64,000 nt of DNA from Rhodospirillum sp. (lineage in GTDB: Bacteria; Pseudomonadota; Alphaproteobacteria; Rhodospirillales; Rhodospirillaceae), in assembly GCA_021741145.1 (NCBI GenBank), contig JAIOYK010000028.1, forward strand, positions 1 to 64,000. The letters are read 5' to 3'. This document shows positions 33,004-41,575 of the stretch, in pieces. The notes beneath the pieces are model-generated. The model worked only from the letters and a program-made list of their open reading frames with translations, was not told where the DNA came from and made no database searches. The position numbers were made by a program, and so were the translations under genes. The first letter of the stretch is position 1; the number at the start of each line of letters is the position of its first letter.

Positions 33004-33013
33004 CAAAGCCCGC

Positions 33014-33044
33014 GAGGCGGGCCTATCCGCCCGCCTCCAATTTT
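33014..33044 (+). terminator. Rho-independent terminator after the AhpD-like gene
   Basis: GAGGCGGGC (33014-33022), loop CTATCC, GCCCGCCTC (33029-33037), then CAATTTT. A 9-bp perfect GC-rich stem 10 bases after the stop codon. An overlapping alternative stem (GCCCGC-GAG-GCGGGC) uses the same left region. Confidence 0.7.
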
Positions 33045-33244
33045 CCGGCCCCACGTATTTCGGCGTCACGAGAGCGCGCGGCGGGCCCGCATGGTCGTCA
33101 ATCGCCGGAAAATCAGGCTGAAAACGGCCATGGTGATCATCACCTCGGCCCAGGCCCATCCGAAAGCGCGGATGGATAGACCCAATTTCAAAAAAGTCGA
33201 CGGGCCGCCTAGGTCGCCCCGCATACCCCGAAGGAGGAATTCCG

Positions 33245-33919
33245 ATGCCCCAACCGACCACGCTCTTTTTCGATATCAACGAAACGCTGCTCGATCTGGC
33301 TCCGCTCAAGACCTCGGTTGGGGCGGTGCTCGATGGGCGGGAGGATTTGCTGCCGCTTTGGTTCACCACACTGCTGCATTATTCGCTTGTCGACACGATG
33401 ACGGACAATTACCGCCCGTTCGCTCAGATCGGTGTCGCGGTCCTGATGATGTTGGCGGGGAAGCATGGTATTCACTTGTCCCGCGACGCGGCCGAGGAAG
33501 CCGTCCTAGCGCCTTTCGCCAAACTTCCGCCGCATCCCGATGTCCCGCCCGCGATGCGGGCCTTCAAGGACGCCGGCTTTCATATGGTCGCTCTGGCCAA
33601 CAGCGCTGCCGCCGGAATCGCCGCGCAGTTCGAATTCGCCGACCTGACGCGATATTTTGATCGCCGGATTTCGACGGAGGAAGTCGGCGCCTTCAAACCG
33701 GATCCCCGCACTTATGCCCATGGTCTCAAGGCCACGGGCAAGCGACCCGACGAGGTGCTCATGGTGGCCGCCCACGCCTGGGACCTCGCGGGCGCCAAAA
33801 AAGCGGGTCTCCAAACCGCGTTCATCGCACGGCCGGGTCAAGCGCTGTACCCGAATACGCAAAGACCAGATCACGTGGTGGATAACCTCATGGAACTGGC
33901 GGACATTCTAATCCCCTAG
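33245..33919 (+). CDS. Haloacid dehalogenase type II-like HAD hydrolase
   Basis: A 224-residue HAD-superfamily enzyme. The nucleophile Asp is in motif I, FFDINETLLDL (residue ~10). Motif II is the Ser in ALANSAAAG, motif III the Lys in GAFKPDPRTY, and the final acidic site is in MVAAHAWDLAGAKKAGL. This pattern is that of 2-haloacid dehalogenase type II enzymes, which hydrolyse L-2-haloacids. The canonical second Asp is present as AHAWD. AAGGAGG lies 8 bases before the ATG, an excellent ribosome-binding site. The substrate is not proven by sequence. Confidence 0.88.
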   Translation: MPQPTTLFFDINETLLDLAPLKTSVGAVLDGREDLLPLWFTTLLHYSLVDTMTDNYRPFAQIGVAVLMMLAGKHGIHLSRDAAEEAVLAPFAKLPPHPDVPPAMRAFKDAGFHMVALANSAAAGIAAQFEFADLTRYFDRRISTEEVGAFKPDPRTYAHGLKATGKRPDEVLMVAAHAWDLAGAKKAGLQTAFIARPGQALYPNTQRPDHVVDNLMELADILIP

Positions 33920-33987
33920 CATCTCACCCCGCCCGACGGCTCCAGGGCACTCCCGCGGTCCCTCCGCGGACAGCAAAGGACGCAGCG

Positions 33988-34450
33988 ATGAGCAATACCG
34001 AAATTCAATATTAGGATCGCGCGAGTCGCCAATGTGGAGATGTCTTATCGCGGGGCCGGTAGGGAGAGTGCCCCAGCGGTCCTTCTGCTTCACGGCTTTC
34101 CGACTTCCAGCCATATGTATCGCGATCTGATCCCACTCCTGGCGATATCCACAGGGTGATCGCTCCCGACCTCCCCAGGCGTTGATTCGACAAGAGCGCC
34201 AGCCAGAGGTGAATACGACGACACGTTCGACAATCTTTACAAGGCAGTCGAAGGTCTGACGGAAATGCTTGGTCTCAACCGCTATGCGACCATGGTCTTC
34301 GAATACGGCGGCACCGGTCGGCTTCCGTCTCGCGGCGCCTCATTTGGCCACTTCGCTCTGGAAACGCACTTGTCCGAAATAGCGGCTCACATCAAACGGC
34401 TCACATCAAGAGATTTCTGGACCACGCCATGGCCAGAGGTGATGTGCTGG
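33988..34450 (+). pseudogene. Alpha/beta-hydrolase (epoxide-hydrolase-like) pseudogene
   Basis: A broken hydrolase gene. After ATGAGC (33988) a stop occurs after eight codons. A second frame reads VANVEMSYRGAGRESAP, then AVLLLHGFPTSSHMYRDLI. A third gives HRVIAPDLP, and a fourth segment FDNLYKAVEGLTEMLGLNRY then FALETHLSEIAAHIKR. In intact relatives these parts are collinear. Here the nucleophile elbow and most of the C-terminal domain are deleted and several stops interrupt the rest. Non-functional. Confidence 0.8.
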
Positions 34451-34802
34451 ACAGCCCTTCCATCCGAACAGCGCGGTGTCACACCGAGGTCATCGAAGGA
34501 ACCACCTTAAGGGAGGCGGCGAGGATCCGCCGTGACTGGCCGTCAAGAAGCGTCGGAAGGACACGGAATCCCCGTCAACATCGACGGGCTCCACGGGCTG
34601 ATCCGGCGCTTTACCGTCACCGACGCCGCCCGTGATGATGGGGGCCAACTCCCGGCACCGCTGAATACCGACCGGTATTCCAACCCCGGGCCGGGAGGAG
34701 GGGGGGCCTCCGACACCTTCGGAGAGGGCGCGGGATCAGACCATCCTCCATCCGAGGAAGACACGGGACAAGCCGTCCACGACGCGCACTGGCGCGGGGC
34801 AT
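34451..34802. other. Decayed sequence between hydrolase pseudogene and GNAT gene
   Basis: Apart from the transposase relic there is no recognisable gene. The frames present have no family match by eye. Together with the hydrolase pseudogene upstream it forms about 0.8 kb of decaying DNA. Confidence 0.55.
34562..34672 (+). pseudogene. Fragment of an IS5-type transposase
   Basis: One frame reads HGIPVNIDGLHGLIRRFTVT then DAARDDGGQLPAPLNTD. It resembles the segment of IS5-family transposases around K-LIRRFAVTDA-HDSQ-LLDP-NT. Both ends of the transposase are missing and the sequence is diverged; no terminal inverted repeats are seen. This similarity is read by eye. Confidence 0.5.
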
Positions 34803-35357
34803 TTACCTCTCCCGACGCCTTGCCCGATACAGAACATGCTTGGCCAAGGGGTCGTCCATGGCCAGGAGCGGATGGAAGAAATCATCGGCCGGGTTCCGGG
34901 TCATGCCCAGCTTTTCCATCACCCGGCGCGAGGCCGCGTTTTTTGGCACCGTGAAGGCCACCACCTCATCAAAGCCATGGTGGTTAAAGGCCTCCCCCAG
35001 GACCGAAGCGGCGGCTTCGGTGGCGAGGCCCTGGCCCCAATGGGCCGGGTCCAGCCGCCAGCCGATTTCCACGCAGGGGGTGAAGGAGGCGGTAAACCCG
35101 GGCATCATCAATCCAACGAAGCCAATCAGGGCGCCGGTCTCGGCCCGGGTCACCGCCCAGGGGCCGAAGCCGTATTTGCGCCGATGGGCCTCCAGCCGGT
35201 CCACCAAGGCATCGCTTTCCGCCCGGTCGAGGGGAGCGGGCAGATGGCGATACACCTTGGGATCGGCGTTGATCCGAGCCAAGGGGGCGCGGTCCTCGGG
35301 CCGCCAGGGACGCAGAATCAGGCGAGCGGTCGTGATCTGGTCGAGGGAGTCGGCCAA
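34803..35357 (-). CDS. GNAT acetyltransferase (RimJ/RimL-like)
   Basis: A 184-residue acetyltransferase of the RimJ/RimL type. The N-terminus ITTARLILRPWRPEDRAPLARI is typical. The acetyl-CoA binding region is HWGQGLATEAAASVLGEAF, and NAASRRVMEKLGM closes the fold. I chose the TTG at 35357 because AGGAGGG lies 6 bases upstream; an earlier TTG at 35378 lies before that ribosome-binding site. Members acetylate N-terminal amines of ribosomal proteins or small molecules such as antibiotics. The substrate is unknown. Confidence 0.86.
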   Translation of the reverse strand: MADSLDQITTARLILRPWRPEDRAPLARINADPKVYRHLPAPLDRAESDALVDRLEAHRRKYGFGPWAVTRAETGALIGFVGLMMPGFTASFTPCVEIGWRLDPAHWGQGLATEAAASVLGEAFNHHGFDEVVAFTVPKNAASRRVMEKLGMTRNPADDFFHPLLAMDDPLAKHVLYRARRRER

Positions 35358-35571
35358 GGAAAACCCTCCTGGGAACAAGAGCCGGCGGCATCGGTCTGCC
35401 CGATAAGAGGGTCAACGCGCCGTGGATCATACCTTTTCCTCGGCCCCCCTTCCCCCCATATATACGCTTACCCCGCCAACATGCGTATCCTGAGCCTTCG
35501 CGTCCCGACCTTCGCGTCCTGGCCCGCGCGGCCCAAACCAAGACTTGGCCACCCTCAGACCCGGATCCACC

Positions 35572-36816
35572 ATGTCCAATACCCCTTCCCCGAGCCCCCG
35601 GTTCGGGATGATGTCCCGTCCCGAGTTCATCGGCATGATGGCGATGATGATCGCGCTGACCGCCCTGTCGATCGACGTCATGCTCGTGGCGCTGCCCGAC
35701 ATCGCCCTGGCCTATAACCTGACGGATCCCAACGATCAGCAACTGGTCATCATTTCCTATATGATCGGCTTTTCCCTGGGACAACCCCTCTGGGGACCCC
35801 TGTCCGACGCCGTGGGGCGCAAACCGGTGCTCTATGCCGGGTTCGCCATCTACGCCGTCGCCGCGGTCGCCGCCGCCCTGTCGTCGTCCTTCGAGATGCT
35901 GCTGATCGCCCGCTTCATCCAGGGTGTTGGCGGCGCCTCCCCACGCATCCTGTCGATGGCCATCGTCCGCGATTACAGCCGGGGCACGGGCATGGCCAAG
36001 GCCATGTCCACCCTGATGACCGTTTTCATCATCATCCCCGTGCTCGCCCCCAGCCTCGGCGGCCTGATCCTGGCGCTGACCAATTGGCGCTGGCTGTTTA
36101 GTCTGCTCGCCGTGGTCTGCCTGGGCCTTTTCCTGTGGAGCATCGCCCGCCTGGAGGAAAGCCATCCGGCCAGCAAGCGGGCGGCGACCACCGCCACCGG
36201 CATCTGGCTCGCCGCCCGAACCGTTGTTACCACCCGGACAACCGTTGGTTACACCCTGTGCGTCGGGTTCATGCTGGGCATGCTGATGGGCTACGTCAGC
36301 ACCGCCCAGCAGATTTTCGTTGATGTCTACCACCAGGGAACCCTGTTCCCCGTGCTGTTTGGCGTCGTCGCCTCGGCCATCGCCCTGGCCTCCATCCTCA
36401 ACAGCCGATTCGTGGTCCGGGTGGGAATCCGCCGCATGTGCCACACGGCCCTGGTGGCCTTTGTCGTCCTGGGTTCGGCCATGGGCATGTTGGGCTTCCC
36501 CGGTCATCCACCGCTGTGGCTATTCATGACTTACATGTTCCTTGGCTTTTTCTGCTTCGGCTTTGTCGCGCCCAACGCCAATGCCCTGTCCATGGAGCCC
36601 ATGGGCCGGATCGCGGGCATGGCCTCTTCCTTCGTCGGCTTTCTCACATCTTTCATGGGCGCGGGGCTGGGGGGCTACCTGGGCCAGCATTTCGACGGCT
36701 CGGTCCGCCCGCTGGTCCTCGGTTTCCTGATCTTCGGTCTGCTGGCCCTGGCATCGGTGCTGGTGACGGAAAAGGGCAACCTTTGGGGTAAAGAGCCGGA
36801 ACGGGATTACCCCTAA
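35572..36816 (+). CDS. MFS multidrug exporter, Bcr/CflA family
   Basis: A 414-residue inner-membrane transporter with twelve hydrophobic helices. The MFS signature after helix 2 is GPLSDAVGRKPVLYAG, with LIARFIQGVGGASPRILSMAIVRD (motif C region) typical of Bcr/CflA drug:proton antiporters. TALSIDVMLVALPDIA in helix 1 carries the conserved Asp. The ATG at 35572 is preferred over a start nine codons earlier. The last four bases overlap the end of the convergent FliK-like gene. The substrate is unknown; related proteins export bicyclomycin, chloramphenicol and other drugs. Confidence 0.9.
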   Translation: MSNTPSPSPRFGMMSRPEFIGMMAMMIALTALSIDVMLVALPDIALAYNLTDPNDQQLVIISYMIGFSLGQPLWGPLSDAVGRKPVLYAGFAIYAVAAVAAALSSSFEMLLIARFIQGVGGASPRILSMAIVRDYSRGTGMAKAMSTLMTVFIIIPVLAPSLGGLILALTNWRWLFSLLAVVCLGLFLWSIARLEESHPASKRAATTATGIWLAARTVVTTRTTVGYTLCVGFMLGMLMGYVSTAQQIFVDVYHQGTLFPVLFGVVASAIALASILNSRFVVRVGIRRMCHTALVAFVVLGSAMGMLGFPGHPPLWLFMTYMFLGFFCFGFVAPNANALSMEPMGRIAGMASSFVGFLTSFMGAGLGGYLGQHFDGSVRPLVLGFLIFGLLALASVLVTEKGNLWGKEPERDYP

Positions 36817-38672
36817 ACGATGACGCCTCCGGGACCGGGGCCCTCCCCTCCACCCCTCCAGTCATCCGAGGGAGAGGGGACGGGGGGGCGAACGAAGGCC
36901 CCCGTGAAATCGAACTGAAGCCGTCCCGCCAGTCCCATGGTCACCAGGGCGGCGTTGTAGAGCACATGGATATCGTGGCGGATGGGGGGCGGAAGGGGAT
37001 CCCGGGCACGGACCATCATATCCAAGGCCCGCCCCTTCTTCTTGTAGAGACCATCGAATTGCAGGGGGCCGAGGCGGGATAGGTCCACCTCCACCAGGAA
37101 GCGCTGACCCTGCTCCCCTCGGCCCTTTCCGCCGTCCTCGCCGTCCTCTCCATCGCCCCCCTGGCGGCGCAGGATCACCCGGATGGGATCGATATCCGCT
37201 CCACCTAGGAAGGGGACGGTGTAGCTTCGCCATTCTCCGGAGCCCTCGGTGGACCGGCTGGCCATGTCCCGCATGTCGGAGCCCAGGCGCTTTGCCAGTT
37301 CGGCTCCTTTCTTGCCTCCGGTCTGCTCCAGGCCGCGCATGGCCGGGCCCCCGGGCCATTTCTCCGTGTCTCCCCCACCACGCAGGGCGCCGACGAATGT
37401 GGTGACCGCCGCGGCCAGGAAAGGGCCGGGCTTGGGCATGACCGCCAGAAGGGGATTGTTCGCCCCGCCTCCCTCGGTCGTGGCCATGACCCGAAGGCTT
37501 TCCGACAGGGTCGGCCACCCCGTTCCCCCCGTCAGGGGGAGGGGTCCCTGCCCCGCTTGCCCAGCCCCCGCCATCGGAGGGGGAGCAAGGGGGGGGGTCC
37601 CGGTGGAGGCGCCGAATCCGGACGCGGGACGACCCATGATCTGGAGTTGGACGAGGTCTCCAGGCCGGGCGTCCAAACGGGCACGCAGTGCCAACTGCCC
37701 GATATCCGTATCGATGACCGGTTGGGCGCCTCCCCCGGAGGACAGGACGGTTCCTGGCACGATGCGCCCGACAAGAGCCCGCAGCGTGCCATTGGGCACC
37801 ATCCGCGCCCCCCCGACCGGAGGAGATCCCCCGGCGGCCTCCGCGACCCGTCCCTCCGACCGACCCTGTCCCGCCTCCCCGCGATTTGGCCCCGCCCCCC
37901 CTCCGGAAGGGACAGCGGCGCCCGGCGCCGGGGCGGCACCAGGCACACCGGAAGCCCCCAGGGGAGAGACGGTCGGCGCGGCGGCCATGGGTCCGGAAGT
38001 CCCCCCCGCTGGTCCCGCGCCTCCCCCCGGAGGCGGCGTCACTTGGGCGACTCGCACGATCAACTGGGCACCTTGCGGGGGCGCGGGCACGGATTCGATC
38101 CCACCCCCGGCTCCGCCCTCGAGCAATCCCAGGGAAATGGGTCCGGCCGCGGCGCGCACCACCGTCGCGGCGATGCCGGATGTTGCTGAACTTCCCAAAG
38201 TGACCGTGACCGCCTGGGCCTGCCCCCCTCCGGTCGCCCCTTGGTTCGACGCGGACAAACCCGAGCCTGATCCCGCCCCAGCCAGACCACCGCCCCCCCC
38301 AATTCCGGCTCCGCCCCCAAGAGCCCCCCCTTGGCCCGCGCCGAACCCCGGTGGGGCGGCCCCGGTGATGGGGCGGCCATTCAAGGCGGCGATTTTCAAG
38401 ATGGCCTGCCCGCGCACCTGTCCCAGGAGAGTCAGCGCGACATCCCCGCCCTGGGGAAGATTCAAGGGAGTCTTGAGGACCAGTTCACCGAACTCGGTGG
38501 AAATCCGTGCCTCTCCCTTGGTCAAGGTGGCCAGCACGGTGGCGTTCAGTGTCGTCCCCTGGGGAAGGCTCATAAGGGCTTGCGGGGGATTGGGAAGCGT
38601 CACCGTCATCGGCGTCGACACCTGGACCGGCATCGGCGCCATGCTTGCTGGCGGTGGAATGGGCGTGCTCAT
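36813..38672 (-). CDS. Pro/Gly-rich protein of the flagellar cluster, FliK-like
   Basis: A 619-residue protein downstream of flhG. The N-terminus (ALMSLPQGTTLNATVLATL then KGEARISTEFGELVLKTPL) forms a beta-rich domain. A long Gly/Pro/Ala-rich low-complexity middle spans about residues 110-430. The C-terminal domain (WRSYTVPFLGGADIDPIRV, then FLVEVDLSRLGPLQFDGLY) resembles the C-terminal domain of hook-length control proteins. Such a layout suggests a molecular ruler or secretion-switch role, but the identification is tentative. The ATG at 38672 follows a GGGAGGG stretch. Its stop overlaps the MFS gene. Confidence 0.55.
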   Translation of the reverse strand: MSTPIPPPASMAPMPVQVSTPMTVTLPNPPQALMSLPQGTTLNATVLATLTKGEARISTEFGELVLKTPLNLPQGGDVALTLLGQVRGQAILKIAALNGRPITGAAPPGFGAGQGGALGGGAGIGGGGGLAGAGSGSGLSASNQGATGGGQAQAVTVTLGSSATSGIAATVVRAAAGPISLGLLEGGAGGGIESVPAPPQGAQLIVRVAQVTPPPGGGAGPAGGTSGPMAAAPTVSPLGASGVPGAAPAPGAAVPSGGGAGPNRGEAGQGRSEGRVAEAAGGSPPVGGARMVPNGTLRALVGRIVPGTVLSSGGGAQPVIDTDIGQLALRARLDARPGDLVQLQIMGRPASGFGASTGTPPLAPPPMAGAGQAGQGPLPLTGGTGWPTLSESLRVMATTEGGGANNPLLAVMPKPGPFLAAAVTTFVGALRGGGDTEKWPGGPAMRGLEQTGGKKGAELAKRLGSDMRDMASRSTEGSGEWRSYTVPFLGGADIDPIRVILRRQGGDGEDGEDGGKGRGEQGQRFLVEVDLSRLGPLQFDGLYKKKGRALDMMVRARDPLPPPIRHDIHVLYNAALVTMGLAGRLQFDFTGAFVRPPVPSPSDDWRGGGEGPGPGGVIV

Positions 38673-38698
38673 TCCCGGCGATCCCTCCCCAGATGATA

Positions 38699-38729
38699 CC
38701 GCGACCCATGGAGATCCCATGGGTCGCGG
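38699..38729 (-). other. Perfect 13-bp hairpin between flhG and the FliK-like gene
   Basis: CCGCGACCCATGG (38699-38711), loop AGATC, CCATGGGTCGCGG (38717-38729). It fills the 100-base gap between the two genes with no T-tract after it, so it is more likely an mRNA-processing or attenuating structure than a full terminator. Confidence 0.6.
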
Positions 38730-38772
38730 GACCGTTGAGCCAGATTCAATATGCCAAACGATCCCCGCGGGT

Positions 38773-39660
38773 TTACCCCAGCAACAGCCGGTCGGCGATG
38801 GCTTCCACGTCCATGGCGGCTTCACTGTTGGGGTAGCGGGTCAGGATTGGTGTTTGGTTGCGAATGGCCTCGCGCACCCGGGTATCCCGGCGCACGATAC
38901 CGGCCAGCGGCGGGCTGATTTTCAGGAAGCCCTGGCAGGCCTTCAACAGGGTCTGGTAGGTGCGTTCCCCCTCGCGGGTCGAATTACAGGCGTTGACCAC
39001 CACCCGGATATCCACGTCCCGGCGCTCCATGGCGGTGATCTTGATGAAGGCATAGGCGTCGGTCAACGAGGTTGGCTCGTCGCTGGTGACCACCATCATG
39101 GTCCCCGCCGCCCGGGACAGCAGGCGGATGGATTTGTCCACCCCCGCCCCCAGGTCGACGATGACCTTGTCATAGCTTTGGGACATCAGCATCAGATCCT
39201 CGGTCAGGATCTGGAGGCGGCCCGGCGGTATATTGGCGAGGCTGCCAGAGCCGGACCGCCCGGCGATAACATCAAAATTACCCGCCGGATAGGGGGTGGT
39301 GGCCTGGTTCAGAGTCTTCTTGCCAGCCACCACGTTGCCCAGATCCGCCTTCGGCATCAGGCCCAATTGGATATCCACGTTGGCCAGTCCCAGGTCGCCA
39401 TCGAACAGCATGGTTTTCTGGCCACGCTTGGCCAGGGCATGGGACAGGGTAATGGCGAACCAAGTCTTGCCCACGCCGCCCTTGCCCGAGGCAATGGCGA
39501 TAATGTTGCGGTTGCGGGCCTTGGCCCCGGTGGCCCGGGGAACCATGGCGGGAGAGGAGGCGCCCGTGGCCTGTTCCCGGTCCCTGGCGGACGGGGGCGT
39601 GGCCCCGGTCGGGGATGGGGGGGGTGTCGGCGTTCCGGTTCGAGTGGCGTCGCTGGTCAT
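38773..39660 (-). CDS. flhG: Flagellar number regulator FlhG (MinD-like ATPase)
   Basis: A 295-residue MinD/ParA-type ATPase controlling flagellar number and placement. The deviant Walker A box GKGGVGKT is at residues 59-66 after a 50-residue Pro/Thr-rich leader. KTMLFDGDLGLANVDIQLGLMP is the switch I region and DKVIVDLGAGVDK the Walker B region. VVTSDEPTSLTDAYAFIK is typical of FlhG. It lies 5 bases downstream of flhF in the same operon. The two proteins act as an opposing pair at the cell pole. Confidence 0.93.
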   Translation of the reverse strand: MTSDATRTGTPTPPPSPTGATPPSARDREQATGASSPAMVPRATGAKARNRNIIAIASGKGGVGKTWFAITLSHALAKRGQKTMLFDGDLGLANVDIQLGLMPKADLGNVVAGKKTLNQATTPYPAGNFDVIAGRSGSGSLANIPPGRLQILTEDLMLMSQSYDKVIVDLGAGVDKSIRLLSRAAGTMMVVTSDEPTSLTDAYAFIKITAMERRDVDIRVVVNACNSTREGERTYQTLLKACQGFLKISPPLAGIVRRDTRVREAIRNQTPILTRYPNSEAAMDVEAIADRLLLG

Positions 39661-39665
39661 GCCGA

Positions 39666-40697
39666 TTACAGAGCCTCCGAATACGGCGTGTCGTCATTGT
39701 GACCGGCATGGGGACGGGCCGGTTCCGGGGCCTCGACGGCGCGTTCGTCCTCCATGGGGAGGATCAGCCGCGCGAGGGAAACAGGATTGATGGGACAGAG
39801 GCCATCGGCCACCTGGGGATTGATCGAGACGTCGCCGAAGGCCAGAGCTCCAGCCTCCGCCGCGGCTAATATACCGCCAAGGCGGCGGGCCATGTCCAGC
39901 CGTGTGGCCAAAATGCGCGAGGCGCCCACCTCGGCGAAGGCATCGGCGATCTCCATGGCTTCCATGGGATCCATGCCCGCGTTCAAGACCAGGGCCACGT
40001 CCAGGTTGGTGGCGTCATGAAGACTGCGCAGGAAATCCATATCCACCTGAGAAAAGGGGTTGAGGCCTGGGCTGTCGATGAAGATCACCCCATGGTCTCG
40101 GCTCAGGGCATCCACCTGGACGGCCAGGGCGTCGGGGCTCTTGGCCCGCTTCAGGTCGATTTCCAGGATCCGGGTGAAGGCGGCGAGTTGCTCCTGGGCA
40201 CCCGCGCGGACGGAGTCGGTGGTGATCACTCCCACCGATTGTCCGGCGATGCGGGCCCGGGCGGCCAGCTTGGCCACCGCGATGGTCTTGCCCGTCCCCG
40301 GGGGACCGGCCAGCAGAATGGGGCGTGACCCGCCCACCTGGGGCATGGGGGCGAAGTGGAAAACCTCGTCCAGGGCCGCGGCGCAGGCGCCCGTGGCGTC
40401 ATGGGCCGGTGTGGCGGCGGCCAGATTGACCAGAAGTTCCGTCAGCCGAGGCGGCGCGCCGTGAAACTCCAATGCCTCCCGAACGGCTTCTCCCAAGGGA
40501 GTCCGATGGTTGCCGGTCAGGGCGACGTGGATGTCGTCCTCGGCCCGATCATCCCCCTCCAGGGCCGCGGTGATCCGCACGCCATTGCCGTCCGAGGCCC
40601 GCTGGGTGGAAACGATGATGGCATCGTCGCCCAATTCGGCCCGAATCGCGGCCATGGCCTCGGCCATGCTGTCGGCGGTGTAACACTTGAGACGCAT
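39666..40697 (-). CDS. flhF: Flagellar biosynthesis GTPase FlhF
   Basis: A 343-residue SRP-type GTPase that recruits early flagellar components to the pole. The N-terminal region MRLKCYTADSMAEAMAAIRAELG is the usual FlhF start. The P-loop is GPPGTGKT at 131-138, followed by GVITTDSVRAGAQEQLAAF (G2) and FIDSPGLN (G3, where DTAG is usual). The late segment ASRILATRLDMARRLGGIL includes the guanine site. It is the first gene of flhF-flhG-(FliK-like). flhA, often upstream, is not adjacent here. Confidence 0.93.
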   Translation of the reverse strand: MRLKCYTADSMAEAMAAIRAELGDDAIIVSTQRASDGNGVRITAALEGDDRAEDDIHVALTGNHRTPLGEAVREALEFHGAPPRLTELLVNLAAATPAHDATGACAAALDEVFHFAPMPQVGGSRPILLAGPPGTGKTIAVAKLAARARIAGQSVGVITTDSVRAGAQEQLAAFTRILEIDLKRAKSPDALAVQVDALSRDHGVIFIDSPGLNPFSQVDMDFLRSLHDATNLDVALVLNAGMDPMEAMEIADAFAEVGASRILATRLDMARRLGGILAAAEAGALAFGDVSINPQVADGLCPINPVSLARLILPMEDERAVEAPEPARPHAGHNDDTPYSEAL

Positions 40698-41057
40698 GGG
40701 AATTCGCGCGCCAGTCCTGGATCACGGGTTCATGGGAGGAAGGAGCCTCGCCCTTCACGGTCCTCCACCATAGGGCGGGGATATTAATGTCCTCTTACCG
40801 GGCGACGCACCGGATCGCGAGCCTGCCGATGAGCGGTCCCGGCCAAGGGAACAGCCGAGTCGGCCCGCGGTCCAGCCCCCGTCTCACCCCCCCCCATTTA
40901 GATAGGGAGCGCCCCGGGAAAGCGCCACAAACCTTTCCTGGAGTTAATTTGTGATCAGATCGAATAAAGCGTAAAATTCAGCAAGAATAAGAAGAAGAAA
41001 AAGCACAAGAAGAAAAAACACGGGGGGATCCATTCCTCGGATCCAATGGAGTCCATC
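40698..41057. other. Divergent promoter interval with a purine-rich leader
   Basis: The 360 bases between flhF and the first DUF4405 gene contain no gene. The half near 40698 must hold the flhF promoter, but no convincing sigma54 or sigma28 site is visible. The half near 41058 includes an A/G-rich run (about 40980-41025) before the DUF4405 start. Confidence 0.5.
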
Positions 41058-41519
41058 ATGTCCGCCCGAGCCCAAACACCCCAAGGGGACGGCCCCGACC
41101 CAATGGCGCCGGTCGCCACGTCCGACAACCATGCCCATGCCCGCCACCATCTCCTGCCGCCCGGAATCTCCACGCCCCTGACCGCGGCCCTGTTCCTCGT
41201 TATCGCGGTTACCGGCGTCATGCTCTTCTGGGAATGGTCCCCCTCCTCCGTCCGCATCGCCCACGGATGGTTGGGGATGTTCTTCCTCGCCGCGGCCCTC
41301 TGGCACCTGATCCGCCATTGGAGCGGGTTCAGCCATAGTCTGCTCCGCGGGGTGACCCAAGTCACCATCGCCCTGGCCCTGATCGGCGCGGGGGTGCTGA
41401 TCGCCCTGACCGCTCACGAGCCGGGCTCGGGCATCGGACGGCACCGGACTTGGAGCGAGGCGCCCCCCGCGTCCTCGGCGCCCCTTCCCTTACCGCAACA
41501 TGACCAAAGTGTAAGTTGA
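41058..41519 (+). CDS. DUF4405 membrane protein, first copy
   Basis: A 153-residue membrane protein of the DUF4405 type. Hydrophobic helices TPLTAALFLVIAVTGVMLFW, LGMFFLAAALWHLIRHW and TIALALIGAGVLIALTAH are separated by short loops. Conserved histidines (AHGWLG, WHLIRHW) recall heme-binding four-helix cytochromes, but no heme function is proven. The C-terminus is a Pro/Ala-rich tail. The ATG at 41058 is favoured by GGAG seven bases upstream; an ATG four codons earlier is possible. A paralogue follows 56 bases downstream. Confidence 0.75.
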   Translation: MSARAQTPQGDGPDPMAPVATSDNHAHARHHLLPPGISTPLTAALFLVIAVTGVMLFWEWSPSSVRIAHGWLGMFFLAAALWHLIRHWSGFSHSLLRGVTQVTIALALIGAGVLIALTAHEPGSGIGRHRTWSEAPPASSAPLPLPQHDQSVS

Positions 41520-41575
41520 AGCTGGGCGGTGACAGGCGCAAAACAAGGCACCAATAATTCAAACGCGGATTTAAA

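Noticed and set aside
33091-33660. A second reading frame through the HAD dehalogenase
   Set aside because: It overlaps the HAD gene in another frame and lacks any recognisable sequence.
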